From: Arcobacter iocasae
GTDB taxonomy: Bacteria; Campylobacterota; Campylobacteria; Campylobacterales; Arcobacteraceae
Direction of reading: 5' to 3'
DNA length: 64,000 bases
Assembly: GCF_042214795.1 (NCBI RefSeq)
Contig: NZ_CP090177.1
Span: forward strand, 2,604,001 to 2,668,000
In this document: positions 43,486 to 52,998 of the stretch, piece after piece
Numbering within the stretch: the first letter of the stretch is position 1
How the letters are laid out: each line of letters starts with the position of its first letter
Position numbers and translations under genes: made by a program
Notes under the pieces: generated by a model
The model's input: only the letters and a program-made list of their open reading frames with translations
What the model was told of the DNA's origin: nothing
The model's database searches: none

Positions 43486-44674
43486 TATTCAATATCTCTT
43501 TCATTTTATTATGAGCTTTTATATTACTACTTGTAGGAATAGGTTCACCTTGATAGTAAGATATAATTCCATCTCTTATTATCAGATATTTTGATAAGGG
43601 TCTATTAAATGAACCAAATGTTACTTGGATAAGTCCAGAGTTTTTTTCATTTTCAATAAGGTAAAAATCTTCAATGTGGTAAAAATAATCATCAAAAATT
43701 ACAGACTCCTGTGATATGTTTTCAAAAGTTTTTATTAAATTATTTATCTTTTCAAAAGAGAAATCTTTATTTGGTTCAATCTCTTCATCAATGGTATAAG
43801 AGTGCAAAGTTACATCATAAATGTTTTTATTTTGTTTTTTCCATCTATCTTCATATTTACTAGATATTGGTAAGTCTTTATTAATATCAATTTCAATTTT
43901 TCCACTGCTTAGGTTTGTCAATAATTCAACACAAAAATCAAAATATTTTCTACTATCAGTTCTAAGTTCTAGTGTTCCAGTAAACTTTAATACTCTTTTA
44001 GCTTCATAAATAAAATCATTACTATAAACTCTTCTGTGAGGTTTTTTATCCCAAGGAACAGGAAAGTGAACAAATATTTTACCCACTGAATTTGACTTGA
44101 TAAACTCCATAAAAAGTCTAGCATCATAATTTACAACTATTATATTTTTTATATTAAGGATTTTTATTTGTTTAAGTACTTGTTCTATTGAAGGAGTATG
44201 AATCTCTAAACCCATAAATTGTACATCAGGATTATTTTGTGCTTGATATAATAAATGTCTTCCTGAACCAAAGCCGATTTCTATTTGAATTTCATTAGTT
44301 GTTTCAAACTCATTTACAAAGTATTCTATATCTTTTAAATACTCTTTTTGTGGTTCTTGTTTTTGTGAGAAGTTATTTGTATTTGAAAATATAACATTTG
44401 CATCTGTGTGTTTTACAAAAGTGTTTAAAGCATCTTTTACAATTGTAACAGGAGTAACTCTTGTTACTTTATCTGCTTTTACTATTTTATTGTCTTTATT
44501 ATCTTTTAATGTCAATAAAAAATCTTTTGTCTGATTTGAAACACCTATTTTATACTCTGTTTTTTTAGGTTTTTCACTTACATTATAAGATTTTGCTATA
44601 AACTTAAAATCAACACCATCTTTATTTGATGGTGTTATTAATTCACCATTATTATTAAATACTATGTGCGGCAT
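43472..44674 (-). CDS. trmB: tRNA (guanine-N7-)-methyltransferase, long form
   Basis: Makes m7G46 in tRNA. The methyltransferase core is in the middle: EIGFGSGRHLLYQA (SAM-binding motif I), FMGLEIHTPSIEQVL, NIIVVNYDAR, and HFPVPWDKKPHRRVY, the diagnostic family motif. At 400 aa it is nearly twice the E. coli length, with an N-terminal extension of about 120 residues and a C-terminal domain, as found in Campylobacterota. It lies 1 nt after the lipoprotein gene and overlaps ftsE. Confidence 0.92.
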   Translation of the reverse strand: MPHIVFNNNGELITPSNKDGVDFKFIAKSYNVSEKPKKTEYKIGVSNQTKDFLLTLKDNKDNKIVKADKVTRVTPVTIVKDALNTFVKHTDANVIFSNTNNFSQKQEPQKEYLKDIEYFVNEFETTNEIQIEIGFGSGRHLLYQAQNNPDVQFMGLEIHTPSIEQVLKQIKILNIKNIIVVNYDARLFMEFIKSNSVGKIFVHFPVPWDKKPHRRVYSNDFIYEAKRVLKFTGTLELRTDSRKYFDFCVELLTNLSSGKIEIDINKDLPISSKYEDRWKKQNKNIYDVTLHSYTIDEEIEPNKDFSFEKINNLIKTFENISQESVIFDDYFYHIEDFYLIENEKNSGLIQVTFGSFNRPLSKYLIIRDGIISYYQGEPIPTSSNIKAHNKMKEILNNDYC

Positions 44675-44675
44675 A

Positions 44676-45950
44676 TTATTTATCTAATAGTTTAGGTAAT
44701 ACTAATAGTGTTTCATTTGTTCTTTCTGAAACAATACCATTTTCATCAACTGCTTCAATAGAATAGTTATATTCAACACCTCTTACGATGTCTTTGTCTT
44801 CAAATCTTAAGTCTGTGATATTTGTATATTTTTGTTTTCTTACTTTAAAAAAACCATCTTTTATAGTTTTATATACATTATAAGATACTGCTCTATTATC
44901 ACCTGGTTGCCAATTTAATATAGCTTTTTCACCTTGGATTTGTGCAAGAGTTAAAATAGGTTTATTAAGTTTTGTAAGTGTTATTCCCATTACTGGATTT
45001 ACTTCTTTACTACTTTCTAAACCATCTTTATCAATAGTTGTTATTTTATAAAAGTATCTTTTCCCATCTTCATTTATAAAATCTTCATAACTAGTTGTAT
45101 TCGTATTTAGTTGTTTTAATTCGCTAAATGAACCATCTGGAGATGTGTTTCTATAGATTTTATATCTTACAACATCAACAGAAGCTGAAGGTTGCCAATT
45201 TAATGTTATTTTTTTAGGTTGGTTATTTGTAGCAGTTAAATTTTGAACACCAGCTGGTAAAGCTTTTGTTTGAGCTTTTACAATTTGGCTATCTTCTGAT
45301 GGTATATCTTGAAATGTATAGGCAACTACTTTATATAAATAAACAACATTATCTTTTAAATCTGTATCAATATATTCAGCTTGTAATCTACCATCTAATG
45401 TTTCTAATTTTTCCCAATCAGAATCTTGTGGTGTTGATCTAAATATTTTATAATATTTAATCGCTTCATTTTCATGTGGTCTCCAAATTATTTTTATTTG
45501 TCTTGGAAGATTAGAAATTGCTTGAATAAAGGCAATTGGTTCAGGTCTTGGTAAAGTCATAACTTGAAACATTTTTGTAGGTTTTGATTCTACATCACTA
45601 GCTGTACCACTTGAAAATGTATATGCATATTTTGTATTTGGTTTTAGATCACTGTCTAAATAGTGTGAAGAGTATCTGTTTTCAATAAATTTAACTAATT
45701 TTAATTTTGTACTCTCTTCATTTAAATTTGCTCTGTAAAGATTATATCCAGTTACTCTTGAATCATCAACTTTTTGCCATTCAAAGGCAACTGCTGTCAT
45801 ACCTGAAATAGTTCTAATAGAATTTGAATCAATTACTTCTAATGTTTCATCAATCTTAGGTTTATTCCCTTCACCTAAATTTTTTGTACTACAACCACTA
45901 ATCAATAAAATTAAAAGCAGAGCGGATGAAATTTTTATCCAGTTTGTCAT
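44676..45950 (-). CDS. Lipoprotein with fibronectin type III repeats
   Basis: A 424-aa exported lipoprotein: signal helix and lipobox LISGC with Cys20 as the acylation site. The mature part holds about four Fn3-like modules, each with a W..S....Y.IYR core (AFEWQKVDDSRVTGYNLYR, IIWRPHENEAIKYYKIFR, LNWQPSASVDVVRYKIYR, LNWQPGDNRAVSYNVYK). It is conserved in position before trmB-ftsEX in this group, from memory, but the function is unknown; a cell-surface or periplasmic scaffold is likely. The start overlaps the rluD 3' end by 53 bases. Confidence 0.87.
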   Translation of the reverse strand: MTNWIKISSALLLILLISGCSTKNLGEGNKPKIDETLEVIDSNSIRTISGMTAVAFEWQKVDDSRVTGYNLYRANLNEESTKLKLVKFIENRYSSHYLDSDLKPNTKYAYTFSSGTASDVESKPTKMFQVMTLPRPEPIAFIQAISNLPRQIKIIWRPHENEAIKYYKIFRSTPQDSDWEKLETLDGRLQAEYIDTDLKDNVVYLYKVVAYTFQDIPSEDSQIVKAQTKALPAGVQNLTATNNQPKKITLNWQPSASVDVVRYKIYRNTSPDGSFSELKQLNTNTTSYEDFINEDGKRYFYKITTIDKDGLESSKEVNPVMGITLTKLNKPILTLAQIQGEKAILNWQPGDNRAVSYNVYKTIKDGFFKVRKQKYTNITDLRFEDKDIVRGVEYNYSIEAVDENGIVSERTNETLLVLPKLLDK

Positions 45951-46860
45951 TTATAGTCTCCATATTAAAGTTTTCATTTAAAAATTCATTTATATCATTT
46001 GATATGTTTGCTTTAAAATCCATTTTTTCATTTGTGATAGGATGGATTAAATATAAGTTAAAAGCATGTAGATAAAACCGATTTATTTTATTTAATTCGC
46101 CCTTAAAGCCATATAAATTATCACCTAATATGTGTCTATTGATACTATTTAGATGTACTCTTATTTGATGGGTTCTTCCAGTGAAAAGTTTACAACAAAT
46201 AAGTTCATATTTTTCATCTTTAGTAATATCTAATTTTGCAAATGCTGTTTTTGCATTTTTGCCTTTTTCAACAATCCCCATTTTTAATCTATTATTTGGA
46301 TTTCTAGCTATTGGTTTATCAATTACAATATCATCTTTTAAGGGCATATCAATTATTGCTAAATAATATCTTCCCATAGTTTTGTCTTCAAGTTGTTTTG
46401 ATAAAGCCACATGTGCTTCATTTGTTTTTGCAACAACCATAACACCACTTGTACCTTTATCTAATCTATGTACAATACCATGTCTTTCTTCTCCACTAAT
46501 AGTAGAAAGTGATATATTTTTAGTCTTTAACCAATCTACCAATGTAGGTTCTTTTACACTTGCAGCTGGATGAACAACTAAATTGTAAGGTTTATTTACA
46601 ACTAAAATATGTTCATCTTCATATATTATTTCAACATCAAAGTCAACATCAAAGCTAATACTTTCTTCAACTTCTGGAAGTTCCACTAAAATCTCTTGAT
46701 TTTCTTTTAATTTATAACCTGTTTTTGTGATGATTTTATCATCAACTTTCACATACTCTTTTTTTATTAGTTGTTCTATTTGATTCCTTGATTCACCAAG
46801 CTTTTCAGACAAAAATTTATCTAGTCTTGATTCTTCAAAAACAATAAAGTTTTTATGCAT
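45898..46860 (-). CDS. rluD: 23S rRNA pseudouridine synthase (RluD family)
   Basis: Has an N-terminal S4 RNA-binding domain (SRLDKFLSEKLGESRNQIEQ) and a RluA/D catalytic domain with the active aspartate in HRLDKGTSGVMVVAK. Later motifs GRTHQIRVHL and LHAFNL support the family. I set the start at the ATG at 46860 (MHKNFIVFEE); in-frame starts at 46878 and 46896 add residues without a ribosome site. The 5' end is only 19 bases from the divergent rodA start. The 3' end overlaps the lipoprotein gene by 53 bases. Confidence 0.9.
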   Translation of the reverse strand: MHKNFIVFEESRLDKFLSEKLGESRNQIEQLIKKEYVKVDDKIITKTGYKLKENQEILVELPEVEESISFDVDFDVEIIYEDEHILVVNKPYNLVVHPAASVKEPTLVDWLKTKNISLSTISGEERHGIVHRLDKGTSGVMVVAKTNEAHVALSKQLEDKTMGRYYLAIIDMPLKDDIVIDKPIARNPNNRLKMGIVEKGKNAKTAFAKLDITKDEKYELICCKLFTGRTHQIRVHLNSINRHILGDNLYGFKGELNKINRFYLHAFNLYLIHPITNEKMDFKANISNDINEFLNENFNMETINDKLDKNFIRSAFNFID

Positions 46861-46879
46861 ATTTTGATACTCTTTCATT

Positions 46880-47986
46880 ATGAGATTTATTGACAAAAGA
46901 ATTATTTCGCAATTTGATTATCCCTTGATTGCTTTTATTATACCATTAATAGCATTATCTTACCAATTAGTTAGTGAAATAAATGAAAACTTAGCACAAA
47001 GACAGCTTGGATATTATGCACTTTCTATATTTTTATTCTTTGGTGTATTTATTTTACCCCTAAGAAGGAACTTACGAATTATCCCATTTCTTTATTGGCT
47101 TGGAGTTGGTCTATTATTATGTGTTAACTTATTTGGTATATCAAAGCTTGGTGCTCAAAGATGGATTGAGATACCTTTTATTGATATGACAATTCAACCC
47201 TCAGAATTAATAAAACCTATATTTTTATTGATGATTGGTTATTTAGTTAAAAATAGACCACCACCAATAGGTGGATACGATTTAAAAGACTTTTTATACT
47301 TTTCAATCTATATTCTAATTCCCTTTGTTTCAATAGCAAAAGAGCCAGATTTAGGTACTGCTTTGATACTTTTATTAGTAGGGTATGGAGTATTATTTAT
47401 TATTGGAGTTAATTGGAGAATATGGGCCACAATAATTGTGGTTTTAGGTATTGCTTCTCCTTTTATTTATAATAATATGATAAAAGATTATCAAAAGCAA
47501 AGAATAAAAGACTTTATATCAGAAGAGCCTAGTTACCATGTCCAACAATCAATTATAGCAATTGGGTCAGGTGGACTTACTGGTAAATCATCAGAAGATG
47601 CAACCCAAGCACAATTAAAGTTTTTACCAATTGCAACTAGTGATTTTATATTTGCATACTTAGTAGAAAGACATGGATATATTGGTGCAATTTTACTTAT
47701 ACTGATTTATATTTTGCTTGTATTACATCTATTATCCATGAATTATTATTTTTCAGATGATTATGTAATTCGTTGTTTTGCCTCCGGTATTGCTTTATTA
47801 GTGTTTTTAGATATGAGTGTAAATATTTTTATGGTTATTGGTTTTGCACCTGTTGTAGGGCTACCATTGCCTTTAGTTTCTTATGGTGGTAGTTCTTTTA
47901 TTAATTTTATTGTAATATTCGCAATTTTAGAAAACCTATTAGCATTTAGGTTTATGGATTTATATAATTTTGAAAGGAAACTTTAA
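46880..47986 (+). CDS. rodA: Rod-shape peptidoglycan glycosyltransferase RodA
   Basis: SEDS-family polymerase for lateral wall growth with PBP2. Ten hydrophobic helices and family motifs KLGAQRWIEIP, IQPSELIKP, KEPDLGTALILLL, YHVQQSIIAIGSGGLTGK and GLPLPLVSYGGSS are present. It is 368 aa. The start MRFIDKRIISQFDY matches the family N-terminus, although no ribosome site precedes the ATG. The stop overlaps the speB start (TAATG). Confidence 0.95.
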   Translation: MRFIDKRIISQFDYPLIAFIIPLIALSYQLVSEINENLAQRQLGYYALSIFLFFGVFILPLRRNLRIIPFLYWLGVGLLLCVNLFGISKLGAQRWIEIPFIDMTIQPSELIKPIFLLMIGYLVKNRPPPIGGYDLKDFLYFSIYILIPFVSIAKEPDLGTALILLLVGYGVLFIIGVNWRIWATIIVVLGIASPFIYNNMIKDYQKQRIKDFISEEPSYHVQQSIIAIGSGGLTGKSSEDATQAQLKFLPIATSDFIFAYLVERHGYIGAILLILIYILLVLHLLSMNYYFSDDYVIRCFASGIALLVFLDMSVNIFMVIGFAPVVGLPLPLVSYGGSSFINFIVIFAILENLLAFRFMDLYNFERKL

Positions 47987-48837
47987 TGGAAGCACAAAAC
48001 AGTAGTTTTATTGGCTTTGAAAATGATTACAAAGAGTCAAAAGCAGTTTTATTTGGAGCACCATTTGATGGAACTACTTCGTTTAAACCAGGAGCTAGGT
48101 TTGCTCCTCCTGCGATGAGACAAGACTCTTGGGCAATAGAGAGTTATAGCCCATATTTTGATAGTGATTTAGAAGATTTAAAACTATTTGATTATGGGGA
48201 TTTAGAATTACCATTTGGGGATAAAAAAAATGCACTAAGAATGATTCAAGAACATGTTCAAGAAATAATTGATGCAAATAAAATTCCAATAATGATTGGT
48301 GGAGAACATTTAGTATCACTGGCTCCTGTAAAAGCTTTAAGTAAAAAGTATGATGACTTACATATTATACATTTTGATGCACATACAGATTTAAGAGAAG
48401 ATTATCTGGGTGAAGCTTTAAGTCATGCAACAGTTATTAGAAGAATTTATGACCAAGTAGGCGATGGAAAGGTAAATCAATTTTGTATTCGTTCTGGATT
48501 AAAAGAGGAATTTGAATGGGCAAAAAAACACACTCACTTAGAAAAATTTACTTACAATACTTTGCCTTCTTGTGTAAAAAGATTAAAAGATAAACCTGTA
48601 TATATTACTATTGATTTAGATGTTTTAGACCCTTCAGTGATGCCAGGAACTGGAACACCAGAACCAGGTGGAATAGATTTTCATGATATGATGAATATAA
48701 TAAAAGAGTTAAGTAAACTTAACAATGTAGTTGGGATGGATGTTGTTGAATTAAGTCCCAAATATGATGCAAGTGGAATATCTACAGCCGTTGCATGTAA
48801 AACACTTAGAGAATTAGTTTTAGCTACAGTTAAATAA
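47986..48837 (+). CDS. speB: Agmatinase/arginase-family ureohydrolase
   Basis: Hydrolyses agmatine to putrescine and urea in the binuclear Mn ureohydrolase family. Metal-ligand motifs GGEHLVSL, HFDAHTDLRED and TIDLDVLDPSVMPGTGTPEPGG are intact. The length of 283 aa and the GxFG-like start (GAPFDGTTSFKPGARFAPP) favour agmatinase over arginase. It is coupled to rodA by a one-base overlap. GAAAGGAAAC provides the ribosome site. Confidence 0.92.
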   Translation: MEAQNSSFIGFENDYKESKAVLFGAPFDGTTSFKPGARFAPPAMRQDSWAIESYSPYFDSDLEDLKLFDYGDLELPFGDKKNALRMIQEHVQEIIDANKIPIMIGGEHLVSLAPVKALSKKYDDLHIIHFDAHTDLREDYLGEALSHATVIRRIYDQVGDGKVNQFCIRSGLKEEFEWAKKHTHLEKFTYNTLPSCVKRLKDKPVYITIDLDVLDPSVMPGTGTPEPGGIDFHDMMNIIKELSKLNNVVGMDVVELSPKYDASGISTAVACKTLRELVLATVK

Positions 48838-48844
48838 CTGTAGC
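48823..48844 (+). other. Hairpin at the end of speB
   Basis: GCTACAGTT and AACTGTAGC pair perfectly around AAAT across the speB stop codon. No T-run follows at once, so termination here is uncertain. Confidence 0.55.
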
Positions 48845-48979
48845 CAAACTCTAAAATCCTAATTTATTCATTAATTACTTAAAAATAATTTTTTTATAAC
48901 TATAAATTTGCTATTATTCTGCTAAATGATTGATAAAGTAATTTAGCAATTTATTTTTGAATTAAACTAAAGGTAAAAA

Positions 48980-49525
48980 ATGAATAAAACATTGGTTTTA
49001 GGTAGTTTACTTGCACTTTCTACATCTGTTATGGCAATGGATGTTGATTATTTTGTTGGAGCTGGCGCTGAAAGAGGAAATCTAAAAGCAAATGCATCTG
49101 TTCCTGGTACAAAAGTTGATGGTGATTTTAAAGATACTGGATATAGCTTAAAAATAGGTGCTATTTTAAATAAAGCACATAGACTTTCTTTATCTTATAC
49201 AGGATACAGTGATGATGGAATGGATTTAGATTTAACAAAGTTCAATTATGATTATATAATACCACTTGAAAATAAATTTAGTTTTTTAGTTGGAGCTCAT
49301 TTAGGTAATGCAAAGTTTGAGGATTCAGATGCTAAATTAAATGGATTTATATATGGTGCACAAACTGGAATCTTGTATGATATAACTTCTAATATTCAAC
49401 TTGAAACTTCAATTGCATATACTAAGTATAATATTGACAAAACTATTAATTATTCTGGTACTGATATAAACATTGAATTAGAACACTCTACAGCGTTCTA
49501 CTTAGGATTTAACTATAAATTTTAA
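48980..49525 (+). CDS. Outer-membrane beta-barrel protein
   Basis: A 181-aa protein with signal peptide (KTLVLGSLLALSTSVMA, cut before MDVDYF) and alternating hydrophobic/polar strands typical of an eight-stranded barrel. The final residue is Phe (FYLGFNYKF), the usual barrel-end signal for BamA. It resembles OmpW/OmpA-type small barrels, but no clear family assignment is made. TGCTATTAT at 48909-48917 region looks like an extended -10. Confidence 0.85.
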   Translation: MNKTLVLGSLLALSTSVMAMDVDYFVGAGAERGNLKANASVPGTKVDGDFKDTGYSLKIGAILNKAHRLSLSYTGYSDDGMDLDLTKFNYDYIIPLENKFSFLVGAHLGNAKFEDSDAKLNGFIYGAQTGILYDITSNIQLETSIAYTKYNIDKTINYSGTDINIELEHSTAFYLGFNYKF

Positions 49526-49530
49526 TTTTA

Positions 49531-49554
49531 AAGAAGAGGAAATTTCCTCTTCTT
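49531..49554. terminator. Bidirectional terminator between the barrel protein and MTHFR-like genes
   Basis: AAGAAGAGGAAA and TTTCCTCTTCTT form a 24-bp perfect palindrome, with A/T runs at both sides. It sits between two converging genes and overlaps the minus-strand stop region. Confidence 0.8.
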
Positions 49555-50473
49555 AATTTTCTTCCATTATTTTTTTTACTTCATGAAGCAGTTTTATTGA
49601 AGCTTCAATCTCTTCTTTTCTGATTGCTACACTTTCAACATTACAACCAATTGGAATGCCTCTATCTTTTCCAAATGTATAAAGTTCTCTAAATATATCA
49701 ATACAAAGTTTCATAGAATCATGTAAAATATCTCCAGAAGATTTTAAATCTTCTTCTAAATAGTTTGGAATACTAATACCAAGCCATTTCATAAAATCAA
49801 GTGTTTTAGCACTTCCACAAGGTGTTAGTGTAAATATGATTGGTACAACTTCTTTTTCATTGTCTTTTGCATATTTTGCATAATCAGTTAAAAATATTTT
49901 TGACGCTTCAAGGTTATATACACATTGGGTTATGAAATATTCACAAGAGTTATCAATTTTTGAAAATACTCTTAAGTGTTCATCTTGTTTTACCATGTGT
50001 CGTTCTGGAATTGCAATTCCACCCATACATAGATTATCATTAACTTCTTTTTTAAGTCTATAGGCTTCTTTTAGTGTCATTGGCTTTTTTTGTTCTCTTG
50101 AAGCAGCTCCTACAAATACTGAGTGAACTTGATTCTCTTTTGTAAGTTCTAACCAAATAGGGAAAGTCTTTTCATCATAGTTTCCTACAGCTCTATAAAC
50201 AACTCTTGGAATAACTAAGTCATTTAAATATGTTCTTGAATATTCACAAGGGTCTAATGTCTTAATAAAAGGAAAAGGTCTTTTTTCATCTGTTCTATCT
50301 GATTCATCTTGGATATCATAAAGAACTAAGCCATCAATTGGAAGTTTTGAAATCCTTTCAATATGCTTTTGTGCTATTGCTTGTATTTCTTCTTCTGTGT
50401 GTTTAATTTTTGGTGGAGTAATACCATATAATAGTATTCCACTCTCTTTATTTCGTATTTTATCAGTTAACAT
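49553..50473 (-). CDS. Methylenetetrahydrofolate reductase-like protein
   Basis: A 306-aa TIM-barrel flavoenzyme of the MTHFR family, judged from the ITPPK start segment, DIQDES region (YDIQDESDRTDEKRPF) and the central GGIAIPERH and FITQCVYNL motifs. The catalytic Glu of classical MetF (in FEFFPP) lies three residues before the first Pro; here that position is Gly (YGITPPK). It may use a different proton donor or a different C1 reaction. It should therefore not be named metF outright. It converges on the barrel-protein gene. Confidence 0.75.
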   Translation of the reverse strand: MLTDKIRNKESGILLYGITPPKIKHTEEEIQAIAQKHIERISKLPIDGLVLYDIQDESDRTDEKRPFPFIKTLDPCEYSRTYLNDLVIPRVVYRAVGNYDEKTFPIWLELTKENQVHSVFVGAASREQKKPMTLKEAYRLKKEVNDNLCMGGIAIPERHMVKQDEHLRVFSKIDNSCEYFITQCVYNLEASKIFLTDYAKYAKDNEKEVVPIIFTLTPCGSAKTLDFMKWLGISIPNYLEEDLKSSGDILHDSMKLCIDIFRELYTFGKDRGIPIGCNVESVAIRKEEIEASIKLLHEVKKIMEEN

Positions 50474-50521
50474 AATTCTCTTTTAAATAAATAATTTTTG
50501 CATATTCTACAAAGTTTTTTA

Positions 50522-51328
50522 TTAATAAAGCCTATAAGTTACATAGATTCTTATTTTAGTTGGCTCTTTTGGTCTTGGATAGTCTTTGTAAGCTATTTCT
50601 ATAGTTTCAATTGTATTTTCATCTAAAGTTTCATAACCAGAAGAACTTGTAATCATAGGTTTTGTTATATCTCCATTTGGATATAAAGTAAATTCAATAA
50701 TATTCATACCACTTTGTCTTGTTCTAACTGCGATGTCAGGATATCTTAAATATTTTTCAGTTATTTTACCTATATTTTTTAGGTTTTTTTGTAAGAAAAC
50801 CTTTTGAACTTTTGTAAAGGAATTGTATTCTTCTCCATATAGTTTTATATAACTTTGGGTGAGCTCATCCAACATCTTTACATCTTGAACAGGTGTTGAT
50901 AAAAAATCCTCTAAAGTATCTTTTTGAAGCTTCGTAGGATTTAATTTTGTATAGTTTGGATTAATTTCCGTTTTTTGAATTGGTTTTGGGCTTGTTTTTT
51001 TTACTTCTTCTTTTTTTACTTCTCTTTTTTTTGCAACTTTTATATCACTTTTTTTAACTTTTTTATAAATAGGTTTTTCTTTTACAAGCTTTTTAATAGG
51101 TTCTTTTTTTTCAACTTTTTCTTTAGTGTTTTCTTTTTTAGGTTCAGCAATTTTTGGTTCTACTTTTTTTGCTACAGATTTTAAAACTACATACTTAATA
51201 TCTGATTTTTTTGGATTTTTAGTACTTGATGGATTATCTTTAATCTCATCATCTTTTATCTTATATGTTTTGAAAATTAACAGATGTAAAAAGATTGATA
51301 AAATTAATGCAGGAATAATGTACTTCAT
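50522..51328 (-). CDS. TonB-like energy transducer
   Basis: A 268-aa protein with an N-terminal membrane helix (YIIPALILSIFLHLLIF), a long Lys/Glu/Pro-rich periplasmic linker (residues about 30-120) and a compact C-terminal TonB-like domain (FTLYPNGDITKPMITSSSGY). The pattern fits TonB/TolA-type proteins linking inner-membrane proton flow to the outer membrane. ExbB/ExbD and receptors are not in the window. It stands alone, divergent from hemL. Confidence 0.8.
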   Translation of the reverse strand: MKYIIPALILSIFLHLLIFKTYKIKDDEIKDNPSSTKNPKKSDIKYVVLKSVAKKVEPKIAEPKKENTKEKVEKKEPIKKLVKEKPIYKKVKKSDIKVAKKREVKKEEVKKTSPKPIQKTEINPNYTKLNPTKLQKDTLEDFLSTPVQDVKMLDELTQSYIKLYGEEYNSFTKVQKVFLQKNLKNIGKITEKYLRYPDIAVRTRQSGMNIIEFTLYPNGDITKPMITSSSGYETLDENTIETIEIAYKDYPRPKEPTKIRIYVTYRLY

Positions 51329-51340
51329 AATTGTATTGTA

Positions 51341-51346
51341 GTATAA
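51341..51346 (+). promoter_or_regulatory. -10 box of hemL
   Basis: TATAAT 45 bases before the hemL start, in the short divergent region with the TonB-like gene. Confidence 0.6.
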
Positions 51347-51385
51347 TATTGCTTTTAATTTAAAATAAAATATTTAGGAATGTAC

Positions 51386-52666
51386 ATGTTTGAAAAATCA
51401 ATAAATGCTTATGAAGATGCAAAAAAAGTAATCCCTGGTGGAGTTGATTCTCCCGTTCGTGCTTTTAATAGTGTAGGTGGAACTCCTCCGTTTATAGCAA
51501 GAGGTGAGGGCGCTTATTTAATTGATATTGATGGTAATAAGTATTTAGATTTTATTCAAAGTTGGGGACCACTTATTTTTGGACACTGTGATAAAGATAT
51601 TGAAGAAGCAGTTATAAGAACTGTAATGGATGGTTTATCATTTGGAGCTCCAAGTGTTTTAGAAACAGAACTTGCTCGTGAAATAGTTGAGATGTATGAT
51701 AATCTTGATAAAGTTAGATTTGTGAGTAGCGGAACTGAAGCTACTATGAGTGCCATTAGATTAGCAAGAGGTGTTACTGGTAAAAATGACATCTTAAAAT
51801 TTGAAGGTTGTTATCATGGTCATTCTGATTCACTTTTAGTACAAGCTGGATCTGGTATGGCAACATTTGGAACACCAAGTTCTCCTGGAGTTCCTGCTGA
51901 TTTAACTAAGCATACACTTTTATGTGAATATAACAATATTGAAAATCTTAAAAAGTGTTTTGAACAAAGCTCGGATATAGCTTGTATAATCATTGAACCA
52001 ATTGCTGGAAATATGGGTTTTATTCCAGCAGATATTGAGTTTTTAAAAGCTTGTAGAGAGCTTTGTGATGAAAATAATACTTTACTTATTTATGATGAAG
52101 TTATGACAGGATTTAGAACTAGTTTAAAAGGAACTAGTGGAATAGTAGAACCTCAAGCTGATATTATTACTTTTGGAAAAGTAATAGGTGCTGGTATGCC
52201 AGTAGGTGCTTTTGCATCTAGTAAAGAAATTATGGCACACTTAAGTCCAGATGGTGCAGTTTATCAAGCAGGAACTTTAAGTGGAAATCCAGTTGCAATG
52301 GCAGCAGGTCTTACAAGTTTAAGAAAGCTAAAAGCCAATCCAGCTATTTATGATGAATTAAATGCAAAAGCAGTTAGATTAACAAGTGGTTTAAAAGAAG
52401 TAGCCAATAAGTATAATATTCCATTTCAAGTAAATACAAGAGGAAGTATGTTTGGATTTTTCTTTTGTGATATAGATCCTAAAAACTTCAAAGAAGTAGG
52501 AACTTGTGATTTTGATAGATTTGCAGCTTTTCACCATGGTATGATTAAAAGAGGTTTCTATTTTGCTTGTAGTCAATACGAAGCAGGATTTATATCAACT
52601 GTTATGACAAATGATGATATTGATGCTTGTATAAAAGCAGCAGATGAAATTATGAAAGATATGTAA
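51386..52666 (+). CDS. hemL: Glutamate-1-semialdehyde 2,1-aminomutase
   Basis: PLP enzyme that makes 5-aminolevulinate for haem. The Lys that holds PLP is in TFGKVIGAGMPVGAF, with YDEVMTGFR upstream and SSGTEATMSAIRLARG and CYHGHSDSLLVQAGSG in the cofactor site. I chose the ATG at 51386, 6-7 nt after AGGAA; the ATG at 51380 is too near the ribosome site. At 426 aa it has normal length. The next gene, ppnP, follows after 9 nt. Confidence 0.96.
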   Translation: MFEKSINAYEDAKKVIPGGVDSPVRAFNSVGGTPPFIARGEGAYLIDIDGNKYLDFIQSWGPLIFGHCDKDIEEAVIRTVMDGLSFGAPSVLETELAREIVEMYDNLDKVRFVSSGTEATMSAIRLARGVTGKNDILKFEGCYHGHSDSLLVQAGSGMATFGTPSSPGVPADLTKHTLLCEYNNIENLKKCFEQSSDIACIIIEPIAGNMGFIPADIEFLKACRELCDENNTLLIYDEVMTGFRTSLKGTSGIVEPQADIITFGKVIGAGMPVGAFASSKEIMAHLSPDGAVYQAGTLSGNPVAMAAGLTSLRKLKANPAIYDELNAKAVRLTSGLKEVANKYNIPFQVNTRGSMFGFFFCDIDPKNFKEVGTCDFDRFAAFHHGMIKRGFYFACSQYEAGFISTVMTNDDIDACIKAADEIMKDM

Positions 52667-52675
52667 GGATATAAA

Positions 52676-52990
52676 ATGGATATTTTTAAAAGTGTTGATT
52701 TAGTAAAAAAAGCAAACATTTATTTTGATGGAAATGTTACAAGTAGAAGTTTTGTAGATAGTGATGGTGAACGAAAATCATTGGGTATAATGATGCCAGG
52801 AACTTATAATTTTGGAACAGCAGCAGCTGAAATTATTGAAATAGTAAGTGGTGAATGTGAAGTTAAATTAAACGGTTCAGATGAGTGGAAAACATATACA
52901 AATGATACAACTTTTAAAGTTCCAGCAAATTCTAATTTTGATATTAAAGTTAAAACTGTAACTGATTATTGTTGTTCATATATTAAATAA
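52676..52990 (+). CDS. ppnP: Pyrimidine/purine nucleoside phosphorylase PpnP
   Basis: A 104-aa single-cupin protein of the YaiE/DUF1255 family, which cleaves nucleosides with phosphate. Core motifs VTSRSFVDSDGERKSLGIMM, PGTYNFGTAAAEIIEIVSG and FKVPANSNFDIKV are present. It lies between hemL and atpZ in one operon with short gaps. The link to haem synthesis is positional only. Confidence 0.92.
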   Translation: MDIFKSVDLVKKANIYFDGNVTSRSFVDSDGERKSLGIMMPGTYNFGTAAAEIIEIVSGECEVKLNGSDEWKTYTNDTTFKVPANSNFDIKVKTVTDYCCSYIK

Positions 52991-52998
52991 GGAAGATT

